From positions 186,001 through 250,000 of the forward strand of contig NC_035930.1 of the NCBI RefSeq assembly GCF_000348985.1: DNA of 64,000 nucleotides, written 5' to 3'. This DNA comes from Huiozyma naganishii CBS 8797 (Eukaryota > Ascomycota > Saccharomycetes > Saccharomycetales > Saccharomycetaceae). Shown here piece after piece: positions 19,478-28,198 of this stretch; positions within the stretch are counted from its first letter, which is position 1; each line of letters begins with the position of its first letter. Both the position numbers and the translations under genes were made by a program. Under the pieces are notes generated by a model. That model was given only the letters and a program-made list of their open reading frames with translations, ran no database searches and was not told where the DNA came from.

Positions 19478-21052
19478 ATGAGTCCTCTACACGTGAAGGG
19501 GAGTCGTTGGTCGCAGTGTGTAGTCCCTCCTGTGCGTGCTTTGAGGATGTGGAGCAGGGTACCGGGTCGTCAATCGGTTGCGAGGTGGTATTCTGTGGGT
19601 GTGCGTGCGCGGGCAGTGAAGTCCACCCCGCGAGGGTTTAGTTGGCCCATGGCAGTCGGGGCAGTGTCGAGTGTGGTAGGATACGTCGCTTACAACCGGT
19701 TTTTGTCTACCGGTGGTGTCTCGCTGGAGTCGAGATCCACCGAGCCCGTGAGCGGTGCGTTGCCCACTCTGGAACAGATAGAGGCGAAACTGCACGCGCG
19801 GGAAAAGAGTTTCTGGATCAACAGGAACACTGGGGTGTTCCGCTTCGATGTCTCGCAGTTGCCCTCTAACAACCCGATTGAGGATAGTCACGTCGAGCAG
19901 ATTATTGCTCTCCCCGGGGACGGCAGTCGGGACCTGTATTTCTTCGGTATCTTTGACGGGCACGGCGGGCCCTTTACGTCGTCAAAGTTGGCGAAGGAAC
20001 TCGTACCTTACGTGCTGAAACGCATGCTGCACAATGGCCTGGACGCTGCGGACTCCACGTTGAGGGATGCGTTTGTGTCGTTTGACCACGAGGTCGTCAT
20101 CGAGTCCTTCAAGAATCTGTTCGCAGATCCAATGAACAGAGGGAACGTGGACAATATCTTGCCCGCTGTGTCCGGTTCCTGCGCCCTGTTGAGCGTCTTC
20201 GACTCGAAAACAGACTCACTCAAAGTGGCCGTCACTGGTGACTCAAGGACACTTGTCGTTGGGCAGAACGAGACGGATGGCAAGTGGTTCGTGAAGTCGT
20301 GCACAATCGACCAAACGGGGGACAACCCAAAGGAGGTGGAGCGTATACAAGGAGAGCACCCTGGTGAACCAAACGTGGTGAGGAGAGGTCGTATTCTGGG
20401 GTCTCTACAGCCGTCAAGAGCGTTTGGCGACCACAGGTACAAAGTTAAGGAGGTCGAGGGCAAGACCCTGGACAGCTTGCCCGAGCATGTGAAACTGTAC
20501 CTGCGGAGGGAGCCCAAGGATTTCTTGACCCCGCCATATGTGACGGCGAGACCCGAGGTCACTACCGCTGCTATTGCCCGGGATAACATCAAGTTCATGG
20601 TCATGGGCTCTGACGGGTTATTCGAACTGTTGACCAACGAGGAGATCGCATCTCTGGTCATAAAATGGGCCGACAGGTACATGCCCAACAACAAAGTAGG
20701 GGAACAACTGAGAGGTTTACCCCCCGTGGAGGACATCTCCGCGGAGAAGGAGTCCCAGAGGCTCGCGTTCAGGTACAAGGACAAGGCCCCCGCGGGCGGT
20801 CAGGGCTTCCTTCTTCAGGACGCAAATGTCGCTACACACTTGATAAGAAACGCACTTAGCGCAGGCGGTAGGCCTGAGTACGTCTCCACTCTCGTGTCGA
20901 TCCCAGCACCAATGAGCAGGAAATACAGGGACGACCTGACCGTCACGGTGGCCTTCTTCGGCCCGGACAGCGAGTCCATCACGCATAACAACTCGCAGCA
21001 AGGTATGTCCATCAATTACGAAGCGTCGACAAAACCTCGTGCAAACTTGTAG
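19478..21052 (+). CDS. PTC5: Ptc5, mitochondrial PP2C-type protein phosphatase
   Basis: A 524-residue protein (S. cerevisiae Ptc5 572). It has an Arg-rich, acid-free mitochondrial presequence and a hydrophobic segment near residues 52-72 (AVGAVSSVVGYVAYNRF). The PP2C domain carries the metal-binding motifs FGIFDGHGGPFTS, VTGDSR, VMGSDGLFELL and YRDDLTVTVAFFG, all intact. Ptc5 dephosphorylates pyruvate dehydrogenase E1alpha (Pda1) and so activates the complex. The frame is open further upstream without an ATG; 19478 starts MSPL, as in S. cerevisiae. It is followed by VPS21 as in YOR090C-YOR089C. Confidence 0.95.
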   Translation: MSPLHVKGSRWSQCVVPPVRALRMWSRVPGRQSVARWYSVGVRARAVKSTPRGFSWPMAVGAVSSVVGYVAYNRFLSTGGVSLESRSTEPVSGALPTLEQIEAKLHAREKSFWINRNTGVFRFDVSQLPSNNPIEDSHVEQIIALPGDGSRDLYFFGIFDGHGGPFTSSKLAKELVPYVLKRMLHNGLDAADSTLRDAFVSFDHEVVIESFKNLFADPMNRGNVDNILPAVSGSCALLSVFDSKTDSLKVAVTGDSRTLVVGQNETDGKWFVKSCTIDQTGDNPKEVERIQGEHPGEPNVVRRGRILGSLQPSRAFGDHRYKVKEVEGKTLDSLPEHVKLYLRREPKDFLTPPYVTARPEVTTAAIARDNIKFMVMGSDGLFELLTNEEIASLVIKWADRYMPNNKVGEQLRGLPPVEDISAEKESQRLAFRYKDKAPAGGQGFLLQDANVATHLIRNALSAGGRPEYVSTLVSIPAPMSRKYRDDLTVTVAFFGPDSESITHNNSQQGMSINYEASTKPRANL

Positions 21053-21326
21053 TTACTCTGTGGCAGGTTAGAACCGCGATGGCACACGTCCATTGAGCGA
21101 GAGCAACCGCTATCGTCCCGCCCACTGGCCGCCACCTCATCGCCGACCACATCACGTGTAAACCTCTCTTCTCTTAAAACAGCAAAATAATATTATTTAA
21201 AACTGCAATCAAGTTGCGACAGGACAGTTCGAAGCGCAGTGGTAAAGTCACCTTTGATAGTGTTGTAGCATACAACGACGTACGTATATACACATTTACA
21301 CGCATACACACATCTTACAGAGGGAT

Positions 21327-21964
21327 ATGAACAATCCGGTTACGTCTATAAAACTGGTTCTGCTGGGTGAGGTCGCTGTCGGGAAGTCCTCGATAGTGCT
21401 GCGGTTTGTCTCCAATGACTTCGCGGAGAACAAAGAACCCACCATCGGTGCTGCGTTTCTGACCCAGCGGGTTAACATAAATGAGCATACGATAAAGTTT
21501 GAGATATGGGACACGGCAGGTCAGGAGCGGTTTGCGTCGTTGGCCCCTATGTACTACAGAAACGCGCAGGCTGCGTTGGTCGTGTACGATGTGACAAAAC
21601 CACAATCGTTTATCAAGGCTCGACACTGGGTCAAAGAGTTGCACGAACAGGCGTCTAAGGATATTATTATCGCGCTGGTGGGAAATAAAATAGACATGCT
21701 GGATGAGGACCCCACTGAGAGGAAAGTGGCTCGTGAGGAGGGGGAGAAACTGGCACAGGAGGAGAACTTGCTCTTCTTTGAAACGAGTGCAAAGACGGGT
21801 GCCAACGTTAACGAAGTGTTCCTGAAGATCGGAGAAAATGTGCCCTTGAAGCAGGCTGCTGACGGGTCTAATAACGGTAGCGGGTTAAATGTCCGGAGAG
21901 ACAACGGGTGGATCTGGCAAACACGGCTAATTCAACCTCGCAAGCCTCTAACTGTAGCTGCTGA
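21327..21964 (+). CDS. VPS21: Vps21, Rab5-type GTPase, frame broken near the C-terminus
   Basis: The Rab fold is complete: P-loop GEVAVGKSS, switch [20 protein letters not shown] and ETSAKTG. Vps21 directs endosome fusion through CORVET. The ATG frame holds to about 21890. It then runs into an unrelated tail ending at 22088, with no prenylation cysteines. Another frame from about 21892 reads ERQRVDL, as in S. cerevisiae Vps21, and ends NCSC at the TGA 21962-21964. The conserved product (about 212 residues; S. cerevisiae 210) therefore needs one extra base between about 21884 and 21900. As written, the protein could not be geranylgeranylated and would stay off membranes. Either a sequencing or assembly error or a real lesion is possible. 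No slippery heptamer suited to programmed shifting is seen. Confidence 0.9.
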
Positions 21965-22295
21965 GTCGCTGGTGGTGCTAATAACGAAAGTACATATTTC
22001 TTTTCCCGAACGCTTTCGAACTGAGTACGGGGGAGTCGCTGCCTGGGCGGTAAATCTATGTAAAACCGTTAGTTGGAACCAACCGTAACAACAGCACGCA
22101 GGCACCTCAACGGTTAAGGAGGTCGAGATACAAGGTTTTGACGGAGCTTGAAACACCAGGCGACCAATACTCTCTCCACCAACGCCTCACTCGAGCAACG
22201 AGACTTCCAATTAGTTTCTTCACTTCTTTACGCAGCTATATATAATATATTATTTTAGTAAAACTGGTCAAACAACGTATGTCTGGGAACCAGGC

Positions 22296-24350
22296 CTAAT
22301 GGGCCTCCTCTTTTTGTCCCTTGAGCTCCTTTAACATATTGCTCAGCTGGTCGATTGTTTTAATCAACTGCTCGATTTTTTGGTCTGTACTGTCTAATCT
22401 TTCATCGACGCTGCGCTGAAGATTTTCAGTAAACTTCTCTAGTGGGTCAACGTCCTTCTCCTCAATAATAGTCTTTACCTTCTTAAACCAGCCTTCGGGT
22501 ACTAAGAAGTTTATATCCAGCCTTTCAGCCTGCCTTTGCATTGATAACGACTCTCTATTTTTCTTCTGCGTGGCATGGATCCCAGACCTATTGTCAGTGG
22601 AAAAAATATTATCATGGTTGTCGACATAACCATCTGTCAAATCCCAGATCGTGTCACTTTCATTTGCATCATCCGGTAGACGTTTCATTCGGTTATACTT
22701 GATTCTCCTGGCCTCCCCGATTTCCTTGAAGGAAACGAACAACAACATTGGGGCGTACAAAAACGTCATTACAAAATGACTTAAAGCCCTCTGGCTCCTT
22801 TTATCTAAAACCTTCATTACTGGGACCATAAGGAGTTCAATCAAATTGAATGGCGAAACGTAAACGTCTTCATCAGGAGCACGGATGTACCTCAAAGCCT
22901 TTTGAGACATCAGTGCCATATACTCTTCATCAGCGTTGTCAACCACTTTTTGATAAGCATTCGAGTATAGTGCAATCAAAATATTCAATAGTATAACGGA
23001 AACAATGAAGCAGTAGCCGTAGTACAGTACTCCCGCATAGGGCGGCACGAAATTTTCAAAAGTAGCAAAACTGCCGGCACCCAGCACCGTAATGATCAGG
23101 TTAACCAAAATTGGGACGGTGATATTCCTTTCCCCGTCAGAGGAGTCCAGCCCCAAAAACCCTTGCAAAAACCCGACGGTAATCAAAAACAGTAGCACAA
23201 AAAATACCAACGATTCAGTCATCATGTGCTTCAAGACTACAAGCATTATACCGACAAATCTTTGAGATTCAAGGTATAGCAGTAGTCGAGACCAAACAAA
23301 AGGTGCCGCGCATGATAAAATTCTGTAGGAAATTCGGTCCCAATATTCGGGCGGGTACGTTGTTTTCATGGGACTAAAGCACACGAATCTCAAATACATC
23401 GAAATGCAAATTATTGAGTACATGATATCGTTAAAACAGGTCCAAAAGGAAAAATATGCATATCCAATGTAGTAAAACTTGGAAATTTCCGAAGAAATAT
23501 GACCAAAAGTGAACAGATAAAACACAACTTCTGTGAAATCCAAAGGTTCGACAGCTTTGGAATGCTTCCCGTTGACAACCAGTGTATACAAAATCAGAAA
23601 TATGACACAAAATACCAATTGTAAGATATTTTGGTACATTGGTGTCTTGATTCTGTCTGGGTTGAAATGATCGAGAAACCGCAACGAAGAAACAGTTTCA
23701 TCTTTAATGAAAGTTTTCGGATCTAGTCTGCTTTGAATAATCCAGCCTCGCCATATCCATTTCAAGCATCTCTGGAACCCGCTGCACCCGATTACTATGG
23801 TACAGTGTAAATCAGTAGCTAACTCCAAAGAGTTCAAATGCTCAGAGTCTTCATCATTTTCATTTATCGAGTACCGCCGTAATAACAGCTGCAAAAAGGT
23901 AAAATGGAGGTCTCTTGTCTCCTCTCTATCGATCACAATTTTACACAGTTGCTGGGCGGCTGCTGCTCTGACTTGATATAAGTCAAAGCTGTGCAGTTCC
24001 TGTATTGACAAAGCCTCGTACCACTTATACACATTCAATAGGGCAAATATGATGACAGATCTGTATTTCAACAGAGAGCTCTTGTCGTTTGCATTACCAC
24101 CGCACGCTTCGTAGGCTAGTTGTACAATGTCATCAGTAATAACAGCAGAATTTTCGCAGGTAACTTTATGAATGTCTATTGCCAGCGGGATAGTCTTGTC
24201 AATGATATATTTCAAATTTACAGCAATGCAAAGATTCTGTCGCGAAGTGGGGGGGTCAAAAACGATGGATCCTGCACGCTCTATAGTGCAGTCGGCTTGG
24301 GAGAAAGGTAACAACGATGCAGTGAACTCTGGATCAGACGAGTCTGTCAT
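22296..24350 (-). CDS. YVC1: Yvc1, vacuolar TRP-type cation channel
   Basis: A 684-residue channel (S. cerevisiae Yvc1 675). Hydrophobic segments lie between about 235 and 475, with a pore-like stretch after FLQGFLGLDSSDGE and the segment before ILIALYSNAYQ. A cytosolic C-terminus with acidic clusters follows and ends in a coiled coil (about 640-684). Yvc1 releases calcium from the vacuole on hyperosmotic shock and stretch. It is convergent with VPS21, matching YOR087W next to YOR089C. The ATG at 24350 is the first in frame. Confidence 0.95.
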   Translation of the reverse strand: MTDSSDPEFTASLLPFSQADCTIERAGSIVFDPPTSRQNLCIAVNLKYIIDKTIPLAIDIHKVTCENSAVITDDIVQLAYEACGGNANDKSSLLKYRSVIIFALLNVYKWYEALSIQELHSFDLYQVRAAAAQQLCKIVIDREETRDLHFTFLQLLLRRYSINENDEDSEHLNSLELATDLHCTIVIGCSGFQRCLKWIWRGWIIQSRLDPKTFIKDETVSSLRFLDHFNPDRIKTPMYQNILQLVFCVIFLILYTLVVNGKHSKAVEPLDFTEVVFYLFTFGHISSEISKFYYIGYAYFSFWTCFNDIMYSIICISMYLRFVCFSPMKTTYPPEYWDRISYRILSCAAPFVWSRLLLYLESQRFVGIMLVVLKHMMTESLVFFVLLFLITVGFLQGFLGLDSSDGERNITVPILVNLIITVLGAGSFATFENFVPPYAGVLYYGYCFIVSVILLNILIALYSNAYQKVVDNADEEYMALMSQKALRYIRAPDEDVYVSPFNLIELLMVPVMKVLDKRSQRALSHFVMTFLYAPMLLFVSFKEIGEARRIKYNRMKRLPDDANESDTIWDLTDGYVDNHDNIFSTDNRSGIHATQKKNRESLSMQRQAERLDINFLVPEGWFKKVKTIIEEKDVDPLEKFTENLQRSVDERLDSTDQKIEQLIKTIDQLSNMLKELKGQKEEAH

Positions 24351-24660
24351 CGTAAGTTCAACTCTGTTAGTCTTTTTGCAAATATAACAGGGGAGAGAGG
24401 GTAGAAAATTGCACTAGTTCAATATATTGTGCTCTTTATAAAGCTTAATATTGCCTTATCATTTTCCATTTTCCTATTTGATTTACAACACCCCTAATTA
24501 GAGATCTCGTATTAAACCTCGAACTATCGAAGAGGGGAGCTTGCTTTGAATGTCACTGTTCATCGAAAAATTAAATGAGTAACACTCAGTCAGGGAAGGC
24601 TCCCTTTCTTACCGGCTATGCTAGCTACTACATACGAAGTGGTAAAAATAAAAAATAAAA
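24351..24660. promoter_or_regulatory. YVC1 upstream region
   Basis: A 310-bp AT-rich spacer between YVC1 and the tRNA-Asn gene. It includes the T-run terminator of the tRNA (read on the minus strand just below 24661). Nothing else is recognised. Confidence 0.5.
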
Positions 24661-24734
24661 CGACCTCGGTGAGGATTGAACTCACGATCTTGCGATTAAC
24701 AGTCGCACGCCTTAACCAGCTTGGCCACGAAGTC
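24661..24734 (-). tRNA. tRNA-Asn (GUU)
   Basis: On the minus strand a 74-nt cloverleaf starts GACTTCG and ends CGAGGTC plus discriminator G; the acceptor stem pairs fully with one G-T. The anticodon loop is CTGTTAA with anticodon GTT between GCGA/TCGC stem bases. The T-arm box B reads GAGTTCAATCC. It is nearly identical to S. cerevisiae tRNA-Asn. No intron. A T-rich terminator follows. Confidence 0.97.
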
Positions 24735-25360
24735 CCAAAATTCGGATTTTTTGAATTTTTAGGTGCTACTTTAAATATTCAATCTTTGCACGTGAGCTAC
24801 GGGTTCCGTTATTTTGCATATGAAGATTTCAAAGTCTTGAGTTGAGACGAGATCTTAAAAGTTTGGGAAAACACCATAAAACAGTTTGCTTTCTTTTTTC
24901 ATGAGAGCTGAAACACGTATCAGTCATGTTTCGTCTAAGAGTTTGATAGATCACAAACTGGTGTTGTGTTTAAAAGTGATTACTTCATTGCCGAGCGTGT
25001 TCCAGAGAAAGTTCACGTAGTTGCAAGATTGTAAGCAAAATCTGATAGCTTTGATATTTCTGGTTTAACAATCATTATGTTTTTTTACTGTTAAAGGCTG
25101 GATATTTAACAAAAATGGAGAAAAAGCTGTATGGATTAAACATGTAAGTGAATACGGGCAAAACTAGGGCAACTAATTCTCGGTCAATAAGAAAGATTAG
25201 TGACGAAAATCAATTTTGACTAAAACCAATAGCCTTTGAATCCCATCGAAAAATTTCTTTTGCCAATTGAACGTTACCTCGATGAAGTAAACCAAAGTGA
25301 CAGCGATAAGACTGTAACTGCCCTTTCTGTTTAGAGCAATGTAACAATTTGTAAGGTGGT
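24735..25360. other. Gene-free AT-rich spacer
   Basis: A 626-bp stretch between tRNA-Asn and the first LTR relic. No conserved ORF, RNA gene or clear repeat was recognised. It probably consists of decayed retroelement sequence, which is common next to yeast tRNA genes. Confidence 0.4.
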
Positions 25361-25850
25361 TGTTAGTTATCAGAATTGGAATCCCAGGTATTCGAATAAT
25401 GTTACATTACTTTTCGTCATATAAAAGGTGAAATTTTTTTACAATTTATGTCTTTTCCGTACATACTTTAGATCGGTGAAAAGCTTCCGGCGTCGGGCAC
25501 GCACCGTCTGCTGGGAGAACTCATCACAATCATGGTTCACTTATATCTACAGTAATTCTATCATGATAGCGTTATATCAGGAATCACTGAACAGATTTAG
25601 TCAGTGTACCAATTTCAAAGTTCCTAATGGGGTGGTATACACATCCAATTTCGATGTTTTCCATATGAGGATCATTCTTCTCCCGTGCTTTTTATTAAGT
25701 TTCACGTTGATCTTTCTTCGATGATATTGGTCGTAGGCCACATTCAATTACTACAGCTCTACCACTTACCTGTCGTACAAATTTTTCGTTATCGACGAAG
25801 AAATTATACTATTACAATGATCACTGTTTCACAATCCAGTTCTAATTTTT
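25361..25850 (+). mobile_element. Solo LTR relic, family B, plus orientation
   Basis: It begins TGTTAGTTATC at 25361. It shares long diverged stretches with the LTR at 50018 (minus strand): AATGTTACATT, TCGTCATATAAAAGGTGAAA, AATTTATGT and AGCTTCCGGCG, followed by CTGCTGG. Terminal TGTT is typical of Ty1/copia LTRs. The match is visible to about 25530; the right end is a guess. No coding sequence is attached. Confidence 0.7.
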
Positions 25851-25985
25851 GTGTTTAACTGCGATGCCAAAGAGAGCAGCAGCGTCGCGATTAGGATCAT
25901 GGCAATTAGATAAGTCCATTTTGGGCTATGGACTCAGTCTAGAGTACGAGTTCCATAGAAGCAATTCCAAAATTCGAGATGATCT

Positions 25986-26410
25986 ACGTATAAGGCCGCG
26001 ATGGCATCACAGACACTCATTTTCACCGGAAAAATTTCAGGCTTAAAATAGCGTTCGAGACCTGACACGACCGTCCTCCTTTCTACCCAGTCATGTCAGT
26101 TATCTGCAGCGTATAAGACCCGCAGCGGCATCCCAGAAACTACGTTGGCATTGGAGCAAACACTCGGCGTAAAGGTCGGCGGATAAAAGGTAATGACGTT
26201 AGTTTACGCTAGGAGTCCCACAGCGACCAATATCATTTTACGAGATCATCGGCGTGGAAGACCCCGAGACGGCTTCCATGATACTCCTTCACACTGACAC
26301 CTTTTAAAGTTCTACCGAGTGTAAGACCCAGAGACGGCATCCGACACACTCGCATTCCCTTGACGCATATTTGCGACCTTAGGGTATAAGACCAAAACGG
26401 CATCCCGGGC
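25986..26410. repeat. Decayed tandem repeat, unit about 65 bp
   Basis: A core resembling GTRTAAGACCCNNAGACGG followed by CATCC recurs at 25988, 26111, 26254, 26319 and 26384. Weaker traces lie near 26053 and 26168. Adjacent strong copies are 65 bp apart, and the longer gaps (123 and 143) are close to two units. Sequence between cores is also loosely alike (ACACTCGCATT, then TTGACGCATATTTG). No open frame runs through the array. Origin unknown; it lies between inverted LTR relics in the tRNA-rich junction. Confidence 0.6.
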
Positions 26411-26552
26411 GCACATAAATTGACCAAAATGAAAATTCCCAAATGGTATCCCGATTGGTGGAGGTAGATCATAGATATCACCGACAAACGCATCAAGTAA
26501 GCTTACAACACAGGTGAGTGTTAGAGGCTCATCTCGGATTCACTACTATCTT

Positions 26553-26562
26553 GGCGCTACCA
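26553..26562 (-). other. Primer-binding-site-like decamer inside a short hairpin
   Basis: The minus strand reads TGGTAGCGCC, the exact primer-binding site that Ty1-type elements use with initiator tRNA-Met. It overlaps an inverted repeat, GCTACCA (26556-26562) and TGGTAGC (26566-26572) with spacer TAG. No full LTR border (CA before the site) is evident, so this is either a retroelement remnant or chance. Confidence 0.35.
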
Positions 26563-27059
26563 TAGTGGTAGCTGGAACATGAGGAGTCTCTTTCTTATTC
26601 TGAGTTGTATCAAGGTTATTATCAACTGGATCGGTTTTTTCAAACAAAAGTATGTAACGGAATACTTCTATTTAGATTCAACACTGAAAATACAAATCCA
26701 AGTTCCAGCACAAACTTCTGCTCAGTTTGTAGCAAATGAACGGACTGTTTTGGAGGCCGCGGGGGAAATGTACCAGCGGCTTCAATGAATCGTAGACGGC
26801 TCACATCGGACCAAACGCAATTTGCTTACAGAAGTCGACTCTTCACGTTGCCAGTGAAAACATGAAGACACGCATGCACTGGGCATGAAGTTGTGCATTT
26901 CACCTGTGTTGGCCGCCGTAATCTGTATAGAGTAGCGGTGTCCAGGGTGCTTGAAGTGAACTCTTTAGTTGATAAATAGCCACAGAATCATCTACTGGAA
27001 CCCTGCCATCTAGAAACGGGCAGTAGACTAAAGGCGCTCTTATTGTCTTCTTAAGGGCT

Positions 27060-27274
27060 TGCCCGAGGTAAGGAGTGTGCAAGCTCTGTGCTGCTCCCAG
27101 CAGGAGGAGTCTTCCGTGTTGGTTCCGCGCCACCCTCCTCTATAACTGATAGAAGTTTCTCCCCGATATGAAGTATATACAGGAAATACATAAATTGCGA
27201 TGAGAATTTTTCCTCTTTTATTAGACGATAAGTAATGTAACATTGCACGAATACTTGACATTCCATTTCTGACA
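27060..27274 (-). mobile_element. Solo LTR relic, family B, minus orientation
   Basis: On the minus strand it starts TGTCAGAAATGG at 27274. It continues with GTGCAATGTTACATTACTTA and CGTCTAATAAAAGAGGAAAA, then a CCTGCTGGGAG block, all matching the LTRs at 25361 and 50018 at roughly 70 percent by eye. The far end is uncertain. With the copy at 25361 it forms an inverted pair with 5' ends outward. Confidence 0.65.
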
Positions 27275-27347
27275 ATAACTAGTTCTACTTTTCGCAAAAT
27301 TTGTAATATATGAGACCGAAAATAAGACACGTGACTCGGAGATGCGG

Positions 27348-27375
27348 TCCAATGTCCTGCGTCCAGGACATTGGA
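27348..27375. repeat. Perfect inverted repeat, 12-bp arms, 4-bp loop
   Basis: TCCAATGTCCTG (27348-27359), spacer CGTC, then its exact reverse complement (27364-27375). It lies just outside the 5' end of the LTR relic at 27274. No known terminator or operator role is recognised. Confidence 0.7.
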
Positions 27376-27790
27376 TCATAAAGCATTGTGAACATTAACT
27401 AGAGAGCTCGACGGAGGGCAGACTAGGAGAAGGTTGCTACACCTTTCGAATCAGTTTACCGTGGCTGTGCGCCTCGAGACAAACATAAGCACCCAAAAGG
27501 TGACTGTACCCCAATAAGATATTAGTCACCAAAATGATAGTGACCAAAAGGATAAGGACACATAGTAACACAAAAGTGAAAGCGAGGAGATCAGGAAAGA
27601 GAAAGAACCTTCTGGAGAATCCTACGAGCCATCCAGAAATAAAAAGTATAAAAAGGGCAAGACCTTGCCAGATTTGAAATGGAGTTGGGAAGAAGTCATA
27701 TTCTAGCTTAGAACTAAGAAGAACAACACTTACTATATAAACAATTCATAAGTAAGAATAGCATATCTTACAAATTTTTAAGGTACACGA
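27376..27790. other. Spacer upstream of tRNA-Pro with a possible coding relic
   Basis: A 415-bp purine-rich stretch. An open frame without ATG (27569-27703, 45 codons, after two stops in a row) encodes a Lys/Glu-rich peptide with KKYKKGKTLPDLKWSWEEV. Together with its place 5' of a tRNA gene this hints at a retroelement polyprotein relic, but I cannot name the family. Nothing else is recognised. Confidence 0.3.
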
Positions 27791-27862
27791 GGGCGTGTGG
27801 TCTAGAGGTATGATTTCCGCTTAGGGTGCGGGAGGTCCCGGGTTCGATTCCCGGCTCGCCCC
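27791..27862 (+). tRNA. tRNA-Pro (AGG)
   Basis: A 72-nt cloverleaf starting GGGCGTG and ending CTCGCCC plus discriminator C. The anticodon loop reads CTTAGGGT with anticodon AGG; box B is GGTTCGATTCC. It is almost identical to S. cerevisiae tRNA-Pro(AGG) (SUF2), which also lies beside a citrate synthase gene (CIT2) on chr III. A run of T follows at about 27871. Confidence 0.97.
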
Positions 27863-28198
27863 CACAATTATTTTTTTTACCACTTTTCCCCGACCTTTTT
27901 AGCCCCCCTTATCCCGTGACGCTCCGCCGAGATCTCGGCGGAGCACAGAACACCGCGCAGCGACGGCCTGCGTGACCCGCTGCTGCGCGTGTTGGAGCGA
28001 CCAATCAGTGCTGCTTCTGTGAGAGCAGTACCGTGCTGTGTTGTGGTAGTAGTGGGTTCCGATTACCCGAGGGTGAGTTAGTATATGATTCCTTCCTTAC
28101 AGCAGTGTCCATTATATAAGGGGATTGTTCACGGTCGCTGCGATGTGGGATTGCTGCGGTTGGGGGAAGCGAGCAATCAATTATAGTTCAGTTGGGGT
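27863..28198 (+). promoter_or_regulatory. Citrate synthase promoter region
   Basis: A 336-bp region between tRNA-Pro and the citrate synthase ATG. It contains a 24-bp perfect palindrome (27921-27944), a Hap2/3/4/5-type site ACCAATCA (28000-28007, about 190 bp before the ATG), two GTGAC (reverse GTCAC) pentamers near 27916 and 27972 that could serve Rtg1/Rtg3, and a TATATAAG box near 28114. Hap and Rtg control of CIT1/CIT2 is known in S. cerevisiae; its use here is inferred from the motifs. Confidence 0.55.
27921..27944. repeat. 24-bp perfect palindrome
   Basis: Each half reads GCTCCGCCGAGA and its exact reverse complement follows with no spacer. It holds inverted CCG/CGG triplets of the kind bound by zinc-cluster factors. 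It lies 59 bp after the tRNA-Pro gene and about 255 bp before citrate synthase. Confidence 0.85.

Noticed and set aside
21870..21900. Programmed frameshifting in VPS21
   Set aside because: No slippery heptamer in the right phase and no stable downstream structure noticed; Rab genes are not known to use it.
27326..27337. CDEI/Cbf1-type CACGTGAC as part of a centromere
   Set aside because: A perfect CDEI, but no CDEIII core on either side within 200 bp. It is more likely a chance or Cbf1 site.
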